A stretch of 64,000 bases of DNA, from contig CAJULM010000001.1 of assembly GCA_910587285.1 (NCBI GenBank), positions 1-64,000 of the forward strand. Direction: 5' to 3'. Shown here in pieces: positions 35,301-43,230 of the stretch; positions within the stretch are counted from its first letter, which is position 1; each line of letters opens with the position of its first letter. Source of the DNA: an uncultured Oscillospiraceae bacterium (GTDB lineage Bacteria; Bacillota; Clostridia; Oscillospirales; Oscillospiraceae). The notes beneath the pieces were generated by a model that was given only the letters and a program-made list of their open reading frames with translations, did not search any database and was not told the DNA's origin. The position numbers and the translations under genes are program-made.

Positions 35301-35650
35301 AATAGCCCCGTAAGAAAGGCCGGATTGCGGGAGGGCGCCCGGTAGGCCGTCAGGCCGTCCGCGGCCTGGCGCAGCGCGGCGTACATCAGCAGCATCCGTC
35401 CCCCCGCGTCCAGCATGTGGGCGGCCCCGCCCCCCGCCGCGTCGGCCAGCCGCCCGGCCAAACGGGTGAAGGAGAGCACCTCGCACTCCATGGACGCGCC
35501 GCCCAGCGCGGCGCACATGGCCCGCTCGCTCTCATGGGAGTACTGCTCGGGCACCAGCAGCAGCCTCCGCCGGGCCTTGGAGCGGCCCATGCGCTCCAGC
35601 AGCTCCCCCCGGATGTCCTGCCCGGCCCGGGCGTAGAGAAGCCTCAGCAT
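32351..35650 (-). CDS. addB: ATP-dependent nuclease subunit B
   Basis: A 1099-residue AddB (RexB), partner of AddA, with a degenerate helicase fold and a RecB-type nuclease. Nuclease motif VVDYKTGKKSFDF is near the C-terminus, and four Cys able to hold the 4Fe-4S cluster are present: one in VNSCHFSYFLRFGL and three in the C-terminal CRWCDYRAAC segment. The ATG at 35650 (MLRLLYARAG) is preferred because GGGGG lies upstream and homologues begin there; the frame runs on to 35782. Divergent from infC, with a minus-strand -10 TATACT at 35680-35685. Confidence 0.96.
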   Translation of the reverse strand: MLRLLYARAGQDIRGELLERMGRSKARRRLLLVPEQYSHESERAMCAALGGASMECEVLSFTRLAGRLADAAGGGAAHMLDAGGRMLLMYAALRQAADGLTAYRAPSRNPAFLTGLLATVDECRAYRVEPDKLIAAGEELGGRQGDKLRDLGLIYAAYQQLEGAGHADPRSRLDRLAAQLERTRWAEGMAFFVYGFTDFTPQEERVLSALMAQGELTAAFVCDPGEDEDGIFRPALRAARRLARLAKGAGAGVTEEALDRPAPRHPCLAFLERNLFGSGPEEPWTGECAVTRVAASTPRQEAEWCAGEILRLLREEDFRCRDIAVCARRMDEYGELLDSVFAQYGVPVFRSAMEDVLEKPVLALATSALAAAAEDYPYEELFRYLKTGLTGISEEERDELENYALTWDLKGSTWKRKKPWDMHPEGYGREFTDGDRAYVAWLDQLRRRVIAPLEKLRRGADKTGKGRALALYELLEDIGLPARLAERADSLDRRGERTAAAQYRQLWDILAGGLEQCALLLENVELELDEFSRLVTLVLGQYDVGAIPVSLDAVTVGDAPRMAHKEVKVLFLLGADGGAIPDCAPSPGLFSDQDRDALSAMEVELAPRQEDKLRREMTIAYETCCRPSERLYVSFAKGTGDNQKTPCFVWKRLEALFPDEAAQDGGDPMVRLSAPGPALELAGADPRLAAALKELPGLAGRAERIQNAARWRRGRLSAPAVKALFGPVVPMSATKLDLVNSCHFSYFLRFGLDAKPRQRAALRPSDYGTFVHAVLEDTLRQAGGSEISLDDGEAVGRLAQAAADRYERETLAGLEGESARVRNLFSRMKQAALAVAQSVAAELAVSDFTPAAFELGFGRGKELPAVEAEQGVRLRLSGFVDRVDQWEHEGRRYLRVVDYKTGKKSFDFADVEDGRGLQMLLYLFALAREGERVFGPGEIVPAGVLYVPARTPLVDGERGMTDGEIQAARDKLLRRQGLVLGEPAVLSAMERTQEGYRFLPVSKGRGGSDSLVSAEQMQALDEFIADTLRRCAGELAKGNIDADPYWHNADKNPCRWCDYRAACHFEEGCGDMRRLRRGIRAAEFWEWMEKRKEEDGDGH

Positions 35651-35712
35651 ATCCAGGCCCCCTTTCGCGGTTTTTCTACAGTATAGCAGAACTCGGCCTG
35701 GAAAAAAAGCTG

Positions 35713-35741
35713 TTGACAAATTTTCCACCATCTGATATGAT
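35713..35741 (+). promoter_or_regulatory. Promoter of infC-rpmI-rplT
   Basis: A near-consensus promoter: TTGACA at 35713-35718, 17-bp spacer, TATGAT at 35736-35741 with an upstream TG. It leaves a leader of about 150 nt before infC. Confidence 0.92.
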
Positions 35742-35818
35742 ACGAAAGCAAAAGAAAGCAGGAATGGCGCCGCCGTCCTCACCTCCCGCCTCCGGCGAAG
35801 GGGTTAACATGGTGAGAA

Positions 35819-35876
35819 CCGCACCGTCCGGGTGCGGGGCTTGTTATGGACGTGGGCGTTATTGCGCTCACGTTTT
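35819..35876 (+). promoter_or_regulatory. Leader with two hairpins, candidate L20-type attenuator
   Basis: Hairpin CCGCACC/GGTGCGG (35819-35837) is followed by a 9-bp stem ACGTGGGCG/CGCTCACGT (35850-35873, one G-T pair) that runs into TTTT. The second looks like a weak terminator 20 nt before infC. Firmicute infC operons carry an L20-binding attenuator at this place; the fit of the L20-binding fold itself was not checked. Confidence 0.55.
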
Positions 35877-35895
35877 GACGTATTTTAGGAGGTGC

Positions 35896-36429
35896 GTGAC
35901 CATAGCTAATACGGCTCATCAGATCAACGAGGAAATCCGCGACCGCGAGGTGCGGCTCATCGGTGCCGACGGCGGCCAGCTGGGCGTCATGTCCGCTCAC
36001 GAGGCTCAGGCCCGCGCCGACGAGGCCGGTCTGGACCTGGTGAAGATCTCTCCCACCGCCACCCCTCCCGTGTGCAAGCTCATGGACTACGGCAAGTTCA
36101 AGTTCGAGCAGGCCAAGCGGGAGAAGGAGGCCAAAAAGAACCAGCACGTGGTGGAAGTCAAAGAGGTTCGGATGTCCCCCGGCATTGATATCGGGGACTT
36201 CAACACCAAGCTGCGCAACGCTCAAAAGTTTTTGAGCGAAGGCAACCGGGTAAAAGTCACAGTGCGCTTCCGGGGCCGTGAGATGGCTCACACCGACATT
36301 GGCCGCAAGCTGCTGCTGGACTTTGCCGCCCAGTGCGCCGAGCTGGCCGTGATGGACAAGGAGCCCAAGCTGGAGGGCCGGCACATGAGCATCTTCCTGT
36401 CCGCCAAGAGCGCCAAACCGAACAAGTAA
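35896..36429 (+). CDS. infC: Translation initiation factor IF-3
   Basis: A 177-residue IF-3, which keeps 30S subunits free and proofreads start codon choice. The N-domain begins NTAHQINEEIRDREVRLIG and is joined by a Lys/Glu-rich linker (KREKEAKKNQ) to the C-domain (EVRMSPGIDIGDFNTKLRNA). Two starts compete: GTG at 35896, only 3 nt after AGGAGG, and ATA at 35902, at the better 9-nt spacing. infC in other bacteria uses rare starts such as AUU for autoregulation, so ATA is a real option. First gene of infC-rpmI-rplT. Confidence 0.96.
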   Translation: MTIANTAHQINEEIRDREVRLIGADGGQLGVMSAHEAQARADEAGLDLVKISPTATPPVCKLMDYGKFKFEQAKREKEAKKNQHVVEVKEVRMSPGIDIGDFNTKLRNAQKFLSEGNRVKVTVRFRGREMAHTDIGRKLLLDFAAQCAELAVMDKEPKLEGRHMSIFLSAKSAKPNK

Positions 36430-36550
36430 GAAGCGCTGAGCGGACAGTCGCGAGGGAGCTTGGAGCGGAGCGAGGATGAAAAACCGGGAACTGCGCAGCA
36501 GGTCCGTATTTCATCCGGGTCGAAGCAAAAGCGCCCCGCCGCCTGCGAAG
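36430..36550 (+). repeat. Structured intergenic repeat, copy 1
   Basis: The 156-bp gap between infC and rpmI contains a 22-nt stretch at 36454-36475 that recurs after rplT at 37220-37241 with 20 of 22 bases the same. Each copy is followed by a long hairpin (here GGATGAAA/TTTCATCC). It is transcribed within the operon. Function unknown. Confidence 0.6.
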
Positions 36551-36585
36551 CGTGACATCAACAACACGAAAAGGAGACAACCGCC

Positions 36586-36789
36586 ATGCCTAAGATCAAA
36601 ACCCACAGCGGCGCCAAGAAGCGCTTCAAGCTGACCAAGAACGGCCAGGTCAAACGCGCCCATGCCAATAAGAGCCACCTGCTCAACGGCCACGGCAAAA
36701 CCCGCAAGCTCAAGAGAAGCCTCCGCAAAGGCGGCTACGCTGATGTGACCAACGCGGCCACCATCAAGCGCATGATCCCCTATAAATAA
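36586..36789 (+). CDS. rpmI: Ribosomal protein bL35
   Basis: A 67-residue basic bL35 with the family start [20 protein letters not shown] and the [20 protein letters not shown] core. AAAGGAG lies before the ATG. Second gene of infC-rpmI-rplT, 156 bp after infC (the gap holds a structured repeat) and 48 bp before rplT. Confidence 0.98.
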   Translation: MPKIKTHSGAKKRFKLTKNGQVKRAHANKSHLLNGHGKTRKLKRSLRKGGYADVTNAATIKRMIPYK

Positions 36790-36837
36790 TTCAGGGATAT
36801 TACTATAATTTTACTCAACATAGGAGGCTGAACGACA

Positions 36838-37194
36838 ATGGCAAGAGTGAAAGGCGCGATGATGACGCGCAAGAGACGGAATAAGATCCTCAAGCTGGCC
36901 AAGGGCTACTGGGGCGCCAAGAGCAAGCACTACAAGATGGCCAACGAGCAGGTGATGAAGTCCCTGCAGTACGCCTACGTGGGCCGCCGGCTGAAGAAGC
37001 GCGACTTCCGCCAGCTTTGGATCGCCCGCATCAGCGCCGGGTGCAAGATGAACGGCATGAACTACTCCACCTTTATGCACGGCCTGAAGCTGGCCGGCGT
37101 GGAGATCAACCGCAAGATGCTGGCCGAGCTGGCCGTCAACGATAAGGCCGCCTTCACCCAGCTCACTGAGCTGGCCAAGGGCAAGCTGGCCTGA
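36838..37194 (+). CDS. rplT: Ribosomal protein bL20
   Basis: A 118-residue bL20, an early 50S assembly protein and autoregulator of this operon in Firmicutes. The start [20 protein letters not shown] and the [20 protein letters not shown] core are typical. TAGGAGG precedes the ATG. It is followed by the second copy of the structured repeat and by a terminator at 37348. Confidence 0.98.
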   Translation: MARVKGAMMTRKRRNKILKLAKGYWGAKSKHYKMANEQVMKSLQYAYVGRRLKKRDFRQLWIARISAGCKMNGMNYSTFMHGLKLAGVEINRKMLAELAVNDKAAFTQLTELAKGKLA

Positions 37195-37312
37195 GAGAAG
37201 CGCGAGGATAGACGCGCAGGGGAGCTTGGACCGAAGCGAGGGCAAAAACCCAGGGCCAGCGGAGCTGGGCCGGATTTTGCCCGAGACAGAGGGAATGCGA
37301 CCCGGTAGCGCG
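37195..37312 (+). repeat. Structured intergenic repeat, copy 2
   Basis: In the 323-bp gap between rplT and the GH94 gene. It shares 20 of 22 bases with copy 1 (37220-37241) and is followed by a stem GGGCAAAA/TTTTGCCC enclosing an inner GCCAGC...GCTGGGC-type hairpin. Transcribed as the rplT 3' untranslated region. Confidence 0.6.
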
Positions 37313-37347
37313 TCCAATCTAAGCAGGACAACAGAAACCGCACACAG

Positions 37348-37375
37348 GCGCCCGGTCAGATGACCGGGCGCTTTG
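37348..37375 (+). terminator. Terminator of infC-rpmI-rplT
   Basis: An 11-bp stem GCGCCCGGTCA/TGACCGGGCGC followed by TTTGCTTT. Confidence 0.82.
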
Positions 37376-37464
37376 CTTTGCCCCCCAGCAGGGCCTTTCC
37401 CGCCGATGAACAATCAGCGGCAAAAGAACGCATGGACCGCCATGGCGTGCCGCCCCTTGGCGGG

Positions 37465-37470
37465 TATAAT
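37465..37470 (+). promoter_or_regulatory. -10 box of the chitobiose unit
   Basis: TATAAT lies 48 bp before the GH94 start; no good -35 is present at 17 bp, which suggests an activator, probably the YesN-like regulator of this unit, is needed. Confidence 0.5.
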
Positions 37471-37517
37471 AAGAGTAGTATCTTGTGGAAAAAATCTCAA
37501 TATAGGGGGCGAGCCTT

Positions 37518-39911
37518 ATGAAATACGGGCACTTTGACCAAGAACACCGGGAATACGTCATCGACCGGGTGGACGTGCCGGTTTCCTGGACCAACTACCT
37601 GGGGGTGGAGGACCTGTGCGCCGTGGTCAACCACACCGCCGGGGGTTATCTCTTTTACAAGAGCCCGGAGCACCACCGCATCACCCGTTTCCGGCCCAAC
37701 GGCGTGCCCATGGACCGACCGGGGCACTATATCTATATCCGAGACGACGACACGGGGAAGTACTGGTCCGTGTCCTGGCAGCCCTGCGGCGGGGAGTTGA
37801 AGGACTACCGCTGCCGCCATGGGCTGAGTTACTCTGTCTACGAGTGCCTCCGGGACGGAATCGACGCCGCCCAGACCCTGTTTATCCCTCTGGGAGAGAA
37901 TGTGGAGCTGTGGGACCTGTCCTTGGAAAACGTCTCCGGGTGGGAGCGGCGGCTGAGCGTGTACTCCTACGCCGAGTTCTCCTATCATCAAATTCCCATC
38001 GACAATCAGAACTTCCAGATGTCCCTGTACTGCGCCGGGAGCAGCTATGAGGACGGCGTCATCGACTACGAACTGTTCTATGAGCACGCCCACCAGTTCA
38101 TGGCCGCCACCTTTGACCCCAACGGGTTCGACTGCCTGCGGGACGCCTTCATCGGCCCCTACCGCACCGAAACCAACCCCCTGGCGGTGGAGCGAGGGGA
38201 GTGCTTTTCCTCCTTTGAAAAGGGGAACAACCACTGTGCCGTACTGCAAAAGCGCCTCACCCTGGCCCCCGGGGAACATACCCGCCTGCTGTGGCTGTTG
38301 GGGGAGGGCGGCGCGGACGAGGGCCGCCGGCTGCGGGAAAAGTACCGGGACTTCGTCGCGGTGGACGAGGCCTTCGCCGACCTGTCCCGGTTCTGGCAAG
38401 ACAAGCTGGCCAAGCTCCAGGTGTCCACCCCCGATCCGGACCTGGACGTGATGCTCAACACCTGGACCCTGTATCAGAGCGAGGTGAACGTGATGTTCTC
38501 CCGCTTCGCCTCTTTTATTGAGGTGGGCGGGCGCACCGGCCTGGGCTACCGGGACACTGCCCAGGACGCTATGACCATCCCCCACTCCAACCCCGAGGGC
38601 TGCAAGAAGCGCATTCTCCAGCTCATGCAGGGGCTGACTTCCTCGGGCTACGGCCTGCACCTGTTCGACCCGGCCTGGTTCACGCACCAGCCCGAAAAGC
38701 CCGCCTACAAGTCCCCCACCGTCATCCCCACTCCGGACAAGGCCAGCATCGTCCACGGCCTGGCCGACGCCTGCGCGGACGACACCCTGTGGCTGGTGGC
38801 CGCCGTGGCGGAGTACGTGCGAGAGACGGGGGAGCTGTCCTTCTTTGACGAGGCGGTAGGCTACGCCGACGGCGGGGAGGGGACTATTTACGACCACCTG
38901 AAGAAAATTCTGGACTTCTCCGCCGCGCAGGTGGGAGCTCACGGCATCTGCAAGGGCCTGCGGGCGGATTGGAACGACTGCCTGAACCTGGGGGGCGGCG
39001 AGAGCGCCATGGTGTCCTTCCTCCATGTGTGGGCCTTGGGCCACTTCGTGGACTGCGCCCGCGCCCTGGGCCGGGAGGAGGACGCGGAGCGCTACGAGGC
39101 CATGCGCCAAGGCGTCATCGCGACCTGCGAGCGGGAGCTGTGGGACGGGGAGTGGTACCTCCGGGGCATCACCGCCGACGGGCGCAGCATCGGCACCCAC
39201 ACCGACACCGAGGGCCGGGTCCACCTGGAGAGCAATGTGTGGGCGGTGCTCTCCGGCGCGGCCCAGGGAGAGCGGGCCGTCAAGGCCATGGACGCGGTGG
39301 ACCAGTACCTGTACACCGACTACGGACTGCGCCTCAACGCCCCCTCCTACACCAAGCCGGACGACGCCATCGGCTTCATCACCCGGGTGTATCCCGGAAT
39401 CAAGGAAAACGGCTCCATCTTCTCCCACCCCAACCCCTGGGCCTGGTGCGCCGAGGCAGCCCTGGGCCGGGGGGAGCGGGCCATGAAATTTTACTGGGCC
39501 TTGTGTCCCGCCGCCCAAAATGATAAAATAGAGGTGCGGCAGAGCGAACCCTATTCCTACTGCCAGTTTGTCATGGGCCCCGACCACTCCGCTTTCGGCC
39601 GGGCCCGCCACCCCTTTATGACCGGCTCCGGCGGGTGGAGCTACTTCGCCGCCACCCGGTATCTGTTGGGCGTTCGGCCTCAATTCAGCGGCCTGCTCAT
39701 CGACCCCTGCGTCCCGGCGGGCTGGAGGCAGTTCCACATCAACCGCGTCTGGCGGGGAGCGCAGTACAACATCACTGTACAGAATCCGAACGGGGTGGAA
39801 AAAGGCGTGGCGGACATTCTCTGCAACGGCAAGCGGGTAACCGGCCTTATTCCCGCCCAACCGGCAGGCAGCGTCAATCAAGTGACCGTCATTATGGGAA
39901 GGAGTCAATGA
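37518..39911 (+). CDS. chbP: GH94 phosphorylase, likely N,N'-diacetylchitobiose phosphorylase
   Basis: A 797-residue GH94 enzyme. From memory it follows Vibrio N,N'-diacetylchitobiose phosphorylase closely along its length (start MKYGHFDQEHREYVI, RPGHYIYIRDDDTG, SRFASFIEVGGRTGLGYRDT, GLRADWNDCLNLGGGESAMV with the active-site Asp near 484-487, IFSHPNPWAWCAEAALG). It would split (GlcNAc)2 with phosphate into GlcNAc-1-phosphate and GlcNAc; cellobiose phosphorylase is the alternative but fits less well. No signal peptide: cytoplasmic. The phosphohexomutase gene starts 3 bp after its stop, as expected for handling the sugar-1-phosphate. The unit also has a GH3 hexosaminidase and an importer. Confidence 0.9.
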   Translation: MKYGHFDQEHREYVIDRVDVPVSWTNYLGVEDLCAVVNHTAGGYLFYKSPEHHRITRFRPNGVPMDRPGHYIYIRDDDTGKYWSVSWQPCGGELKDYRCRHGLSYSVYECLRDGIDAAQTLFIPLGENVELWDLSLENVSGWERRLSVYSYAEFSYHQIPIDNQNFQMSLYCAGSSYEDGVIDYELFYEHAHQFMAATFDPNGFDCLRDAFIGPYRTETNPLAVERGECFSSFEKGNNHCAVLQKRLTLAPGEHTRLLWLLGEGGADEGRRLREKYRDFVAVDEAFADLSRFWQDKLAKLQVSTPDPDLDVMLNTWTLYQSEVNVMFSRFASFIEVGGRTGLGYRDTAQDAMTIPHSNPEGCKKRILQLMQGLTSSGYGLHLFDPAWFTHQPEKPAYKSPTVIPTPDKASIVHGLADACADDTLWLVAAVAEYVRETGELSFFDEAVGYADGGEGTIYDHLKKILDFSAAQVGAHGICKGLRADWNDCLNLGGGESAMVSFLHVWALGHFVDCARALGREEDAERYEAMRQGVIATCERELWDGEWYLRGITADGRSIGTHTDTEGRVHLESNVWAVLSGAAQGERAVKAMDAVDQYLYTDYGLRLNAPSYTKPDDAIGFITRVYPGIKENGSIFSHPNPWAWCAEAALGRGERAMKFYWALCPAAQNDKIEVRQSEPYSYCQFVMGPDHSAFGRARHPFMTGSGGWSYFAATRYLLGVRPQFSGLLIDPCVPAGWRQFHINRVWRGAQYNITVQNPNGVEKGVADILCNGKRVTGLIPAQPAGSVNQVTVIMGRSQ

Positions 39912-39913
39912 TT

Positions 39914-41347
39914 ATGAACATTGAATTTGGAACCGGCGGCTGGCGGGCTGTCATCGGCGACGGCTTCACCCGCGCCAACGTCCAGCGGCTCACCTGCGCG
40001 CTGGCCCAGAAAATGAAGGACGAGGGCGCGGCCCGGCGTGGCTTCCTGGTGGGCTACGACCGGCGCTTCCTCTCCCGTGAGGCCGCCCACTGGGCCGCCG
40101 AGGTGATGGCCGGGGCGGGCGTGCCCTGTATGGTGGTGGAGCGGGAGGCCCCCACCCCCCTCATCATGTTCGCCGTGCGCTATCACGAGCTGTCCTACGG
40201 CATGGCCGTCACCGCCAGCCACAACCCCGCCCTCTACAACGGCGTGAAGGTGTTTACCCAGGGCGGGCGGGACGCGGACGAGACCGTCACCGCCAGCATC
40301 GAGGAGTATATCGCCGCCCTGCCCGAAGGGGAAATCCCCCTCGTCCCCTATGAGGAGGGGCTGCGCACCGGACAGATTCAGGTCATCGACCCCATGAACG
40401 CCTACATCGACTCGGTAATCCGGGCGGTGAATATGGACGCCATCCGCGCCCGTGGCCTGAAGGTGGTGCTGGATCCCATGTACGGCGTGTCCAAAACCGC
40501 GCTGAGCACCATTCTCATCACCGCCCGGTGCGATGTGGACGTGATTCATGAGCGTCGGGACGCCCTATTCGGCGGCCGCCTGCCCGCTCCCAACAGCAAA
40601 ACCCTCATCGGCCTGCAATCCTTCGTGGTGGAAAACGGCTGCGACATCGGCATCGCCACCGACGGCGACGCCGACCGCCTGGGCGTCATCGACGACCGGG
40701 GGGAGTTCCTCCACCCCAATAAGATTTTGGTGCTGCTGTACTACTATCTGCTGAAATACAAGGGCTGGCACGGCGCGGCGGTGCGCAATATCGCCACCAC
40801 CCACCTGCTGGACGCCATCGCCAAGGAGTTTGGCGAGACCTGCTACGAGGTGCCGGTGGGCTTCAAGCACGTGTCCGGCAAGATGCTGGAGACCGGCGCC
40901 GTCATCGGCGGGGAGAGCTCCGGCGGCCTCACCGTCCGGGGCCACATTCAGGGCAAGGACGGCATCTACGCCGCCTCTCTGCTGGTGGAGATGCTGGCCA
41001 CCACCGGGCGCAGCCTGTCCGAGCTGTACGCAGAGATTGTGAAGCATTGCGGCTCCTATGAGATGGTGGAGCGGGGCTACCGCTTCTCTCAGGCGGAGAA
41101 GGAGCGCATCAACCAGCTGCTCATGGAGGACAAGCTGCTGCCGCAGTTCGGCGTGGAAATTGAGAAGGTGAGCTACGCTGACGGCTGCAAGGTCTATTTC
41201 AAGGACGGCGGCTGGGTGGTCAGCCGGTTCTCCGGCACAGAGCCGCTGCTGCGGGTGTTCTGTGAGATGGACAGCATCCAGCGGGCGGCGGACATCGCCG
41301 CGCAGATGGAGGCGTTTTTAGGCCTGACGGGGCGCAGCGCGGAATAA
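39914..41347 (+). CDS. Alpha-D-phosphohexomutase (PGM/PMM family)
   Basis: A 477-residue phosphohexomutase that turns sugar-1-phosphate into sugar-6-phosphate. Domains are in order: the catalytic Ser loop TASHNPALYNG near residue 100, the metal loop DGDADRLG, the sugar loop GGESSGG and the phosphate-binding SGTEPLLRVF at the end. The ATG at 39914 is preferred over 39908 because AAGGAG is then 9 nt away. Directly after the GH94 gene it most likely serves GlcNAc-1-phosphate or Glc-1-phosphate; which one cannot be read. Confidence 0.9.
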   Translation: MNIEFGTGGWRAVIGDGFTRANVQRLTCALAQKMKDEGAARRGFLVGYDRRFLSREAAHWAAEVMAGAGVPCMVVEREAPTPLIMFAVRYHELSYGMAVTASHNPALYNGVKVFTQGGRDADETVTASIEEYIAALPEGEIPLVPYEEGLRTGQIQVIDPMNAYIDSVIRAVNMDAIRARGLKVVLDPMYGVSKTALSTILITARCDVDVIHERRDALFGGRLPAPNSKTLIGLQSFVVENGCDIGIATDGDADRLGVIDDRGEFLHPNKILVLLYYYLLKYKGWHGAAVRNIATTHLLDAIAKEFGETCYEVPVGFKHVSGKMLETGAVIGGESSGGLTVRGHIQGKDGIYAASLLVEMLATTGRSLSELYAEIVKHCGSYEMVERGYRFSQAEKERINQLLMEDKLLPQFGVEIEKVSYADGCKVYFKDGGWVVSRFSGTEPLLRVFCEMDSIQRAADIAAQMEAFLGLTGRSAE

Positions 41348-41374
41348 CGGACAGCTTTCGGGAGGGGGCGGATC

Positions 41375-43069
41375 ATGGACCGACAGGTGAAGACAACCTC
41401 TCTGCACCGGCAGATGTCGCTGATTATTCTGCTGTGCTGGCTTCTGCCCATGCTCATCGCCGCCACGGCCACGGGCTGGTACTTGATCACCGGAGTGGGG
41501 CGGCAGACGGAGCAGGCCATGGCCGAACAGCTCCAGCTCAACCTCCGCATGGGGGGCGACCGGGTGACTACCGCAGTTGAGGCCTCCCGTCTGTCCTCCT
41601 ACGACCCCGAGCTGCGGGAGGCATGGAGCGCATACTGCCAAAATGAAAACTACGCCCAGCTGTACCGCCGCTGTTCGGCGTTGTTCGGCCGGCTGTACCA
41701 GTCGGACAGCCGTTTTCGCTACGGGGTGTTCTGCTTTGCCGAAGACCCGGAGGAGATGTCTATCACCGTGGTCAGCGGCAGCTCCGGCCTGCTCACCAGC
41801 CGGCAGGTGCGGGAGCGCTGGCAGGAGGACCTGCCCGCCGTATTAGAACTGGCCCAACGGCTGGACACCGCCGTGGGTTTTTTAGAGCAGGGCGGCGAGG
41901 TCTACCTGGTGCGCAATCTGATGGATTCCGAGTACCAGCCCATCGGCGTGCTGGCTCTGGCCTTGAATCTGCCCTACTTTTTTGAGGACTTATCCCTGCT
42001 GCCCTGGGCGTCATCAGTGGCGGTGGAGCTGGGGGAAAATACCCTGCTCACCATGAAGGGGGACGCGCCCCCCTCCCCGGGAAGAGGCGTGCTGGAGTGC
42101 ACCGTAACCGAGCGGGACTTCACCCTGCGGGGCTGCGCGGCGCTGGACTATGACACGCTGCTGTCCGGCCTGCTGGGCTACCGCTGGCTGCTGCCCGCCA
42201 TGGGACTGTCGCTGCTGCTGCTGCTCCTGCTCACCTTTCGGTTTTTCCGCCGCCGGGTGTCCCGGCCCATCGACAAGCTGCTGGAGGGCGCCGCCCGCAT
42301 TCAGGAGGGAAATCTGGGCTGCCTGGTGGACTGCCAAACGGGCAGCCGGGAATTTCAATACTTAGTGGACTCCTTTAATCAGATGTCCGGCCAGCTCCAG
42401 CACCAGTTCGACTGTCTTTACCAGGAGGAGCTGGCCCGAAAGGACGCTCAGATCAAGGCCCTTCAGGCCCATATCAACCCCCACTTTCTCAACAACACTC
42501 TGGAGAGCATCAACTGGCAGGCCCGGATGAGCGGAGATGTGAAGGCGTCCAAAATGATCGAGGCCCTCTCCACCGTGCTGGACGCCGCCCTGGACCGCAA
42601 GGGCCGGCCAGAAGTGCGCTTGGCGGAGGAGATGACCTACGTCAACGCCTATCTCTATATCGTCCGCCAGCGCTTCGGTAAGCGCCTCACGGTAGACCTC
42701 GACCTTCCCGACGAGCTGATGGACTGCATGGTGCCCCGGCTCATCCTTCAGCCGGTCATTGAAAACGCGGTGGAGCACGGCATCGGCCCGGGAGGGCAGG
42801 GCCGGGTGGCTCTGCGCGGCCTGCGGCGGGACGGTTTTCTCATCCTGGAAATCGACAACGACGGCGGGCTCTCCCCCCAGGACGAGGCCCACATCGCCCG
42901 CCTGCTCTCCCCTGACTACGACATGGCCGGGGAGCCGTCGGGAAATATCGGCATCGCCAACGTGAACCTTCGCCTGCGCATCCTCTATGGCCCGGATTGC
43001 GGCCTGTCCATCTTCCGGGGGGAGGGCAGCCGGGTCACCGCCCGGCTCACCATTGCCGCGGAGCGATAA
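41375..43069 (+). CDS. YesM/LytS-type sensor histidine kinase
   Basis: A 564-residue sensor kinase: TM1 at about 15-40, an extracellular sensor to about 265, TM2 at about 268-290, HAMP to about 345, the His_kinase domain with the phospho-acceptor His in INPHFLNNTLESINW (near 369), and an ATPase domain with VIENAVEHGIG (near 461) and GNIGIANVNLRLR. It pairs with the YesN-like regulator at 46482. Such pairs usually control neighbouring sugar ABC importers, here the one encoded in between. GGAGGGGG lies upstream of the ATG. Confidence 0.93.
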   Translation: MDRQVKTTSLHRQMSLIILLCWLLPMLIAATATGWYLITGVGRQTEQAMAEQLQLNLRMGGDRVTTAVEASRLSSYDPELREAWSAYCQNENYAQLYRRCSALFGRLYQSDSRFRYGVFCFAEDPEEMSITVVSGSSGLLTSRQVRERWQEDLPAVLELAQRLDTAVGFLEQGGEVYLVRNLMDSEYQPIGVLALALNLPYFFEDLSLLPWASSVAVELGENTLLTMKGDAPPSPGRGVLECTVTERDFTLRGCAALDYDTLLSGLLGYRWLLPAMGLSLLLLLLLTFRFFRRRVSRPIDKLLEGAARIQEGNLGCLVDCQTGSREFQYLVDSFNQMSGQLQHQFDCLYQEELARKDAQIKALQAHINPHFLNNTLESINWQARMSGDVKASKMIEALSTVLDAALDRKGRPEVRLAEEMTYVNAYLYIVRQRFGKRLTVDLDLPDELMDCMVPRLILQPVIENAVEHGIGPGGQGRVALRGLRRDGFLILEIDNDGGLSPQDEAHIARLLSPDYDMAGEPSGNIGIANVNLRLRILYGPDCGLSIFRGEGSRVTARLTIAAER

Positions 43070-43148
43070 GTCCCAAGACGGGAGCGAGGCTTGTCCACCG
43101 CTGTCATTTTGCCAACAAGGACGGACAATAAATGGCAATTTGGGTTAT

Positions 43149-43176
43149 TTGTTCTCTTTCCAAAATGGCGTATGAT
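43149..43176 (+). promoter_or_regulatory. Promoter of the binding-protein gene
   Basis: TTGTTC (43149-43154), a 16-bp spacer and TATGAT (43171-43176) lie 55 bp before the ATG, in the 161-bp gap after the kinase gene. Confidence 0.6.
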
Positions 43177-43230
43177 GATATTGCACAAAAGAAACAGGAG
43201 AAATCAACCATTAATCAGGGAGGTTACACC

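Noticed and set aside
37497..39908. An 803-codon minus-strand frame
   Set aside because: Antisense shadow of the GH94 gene, without family resemblance or ribosome binding site.
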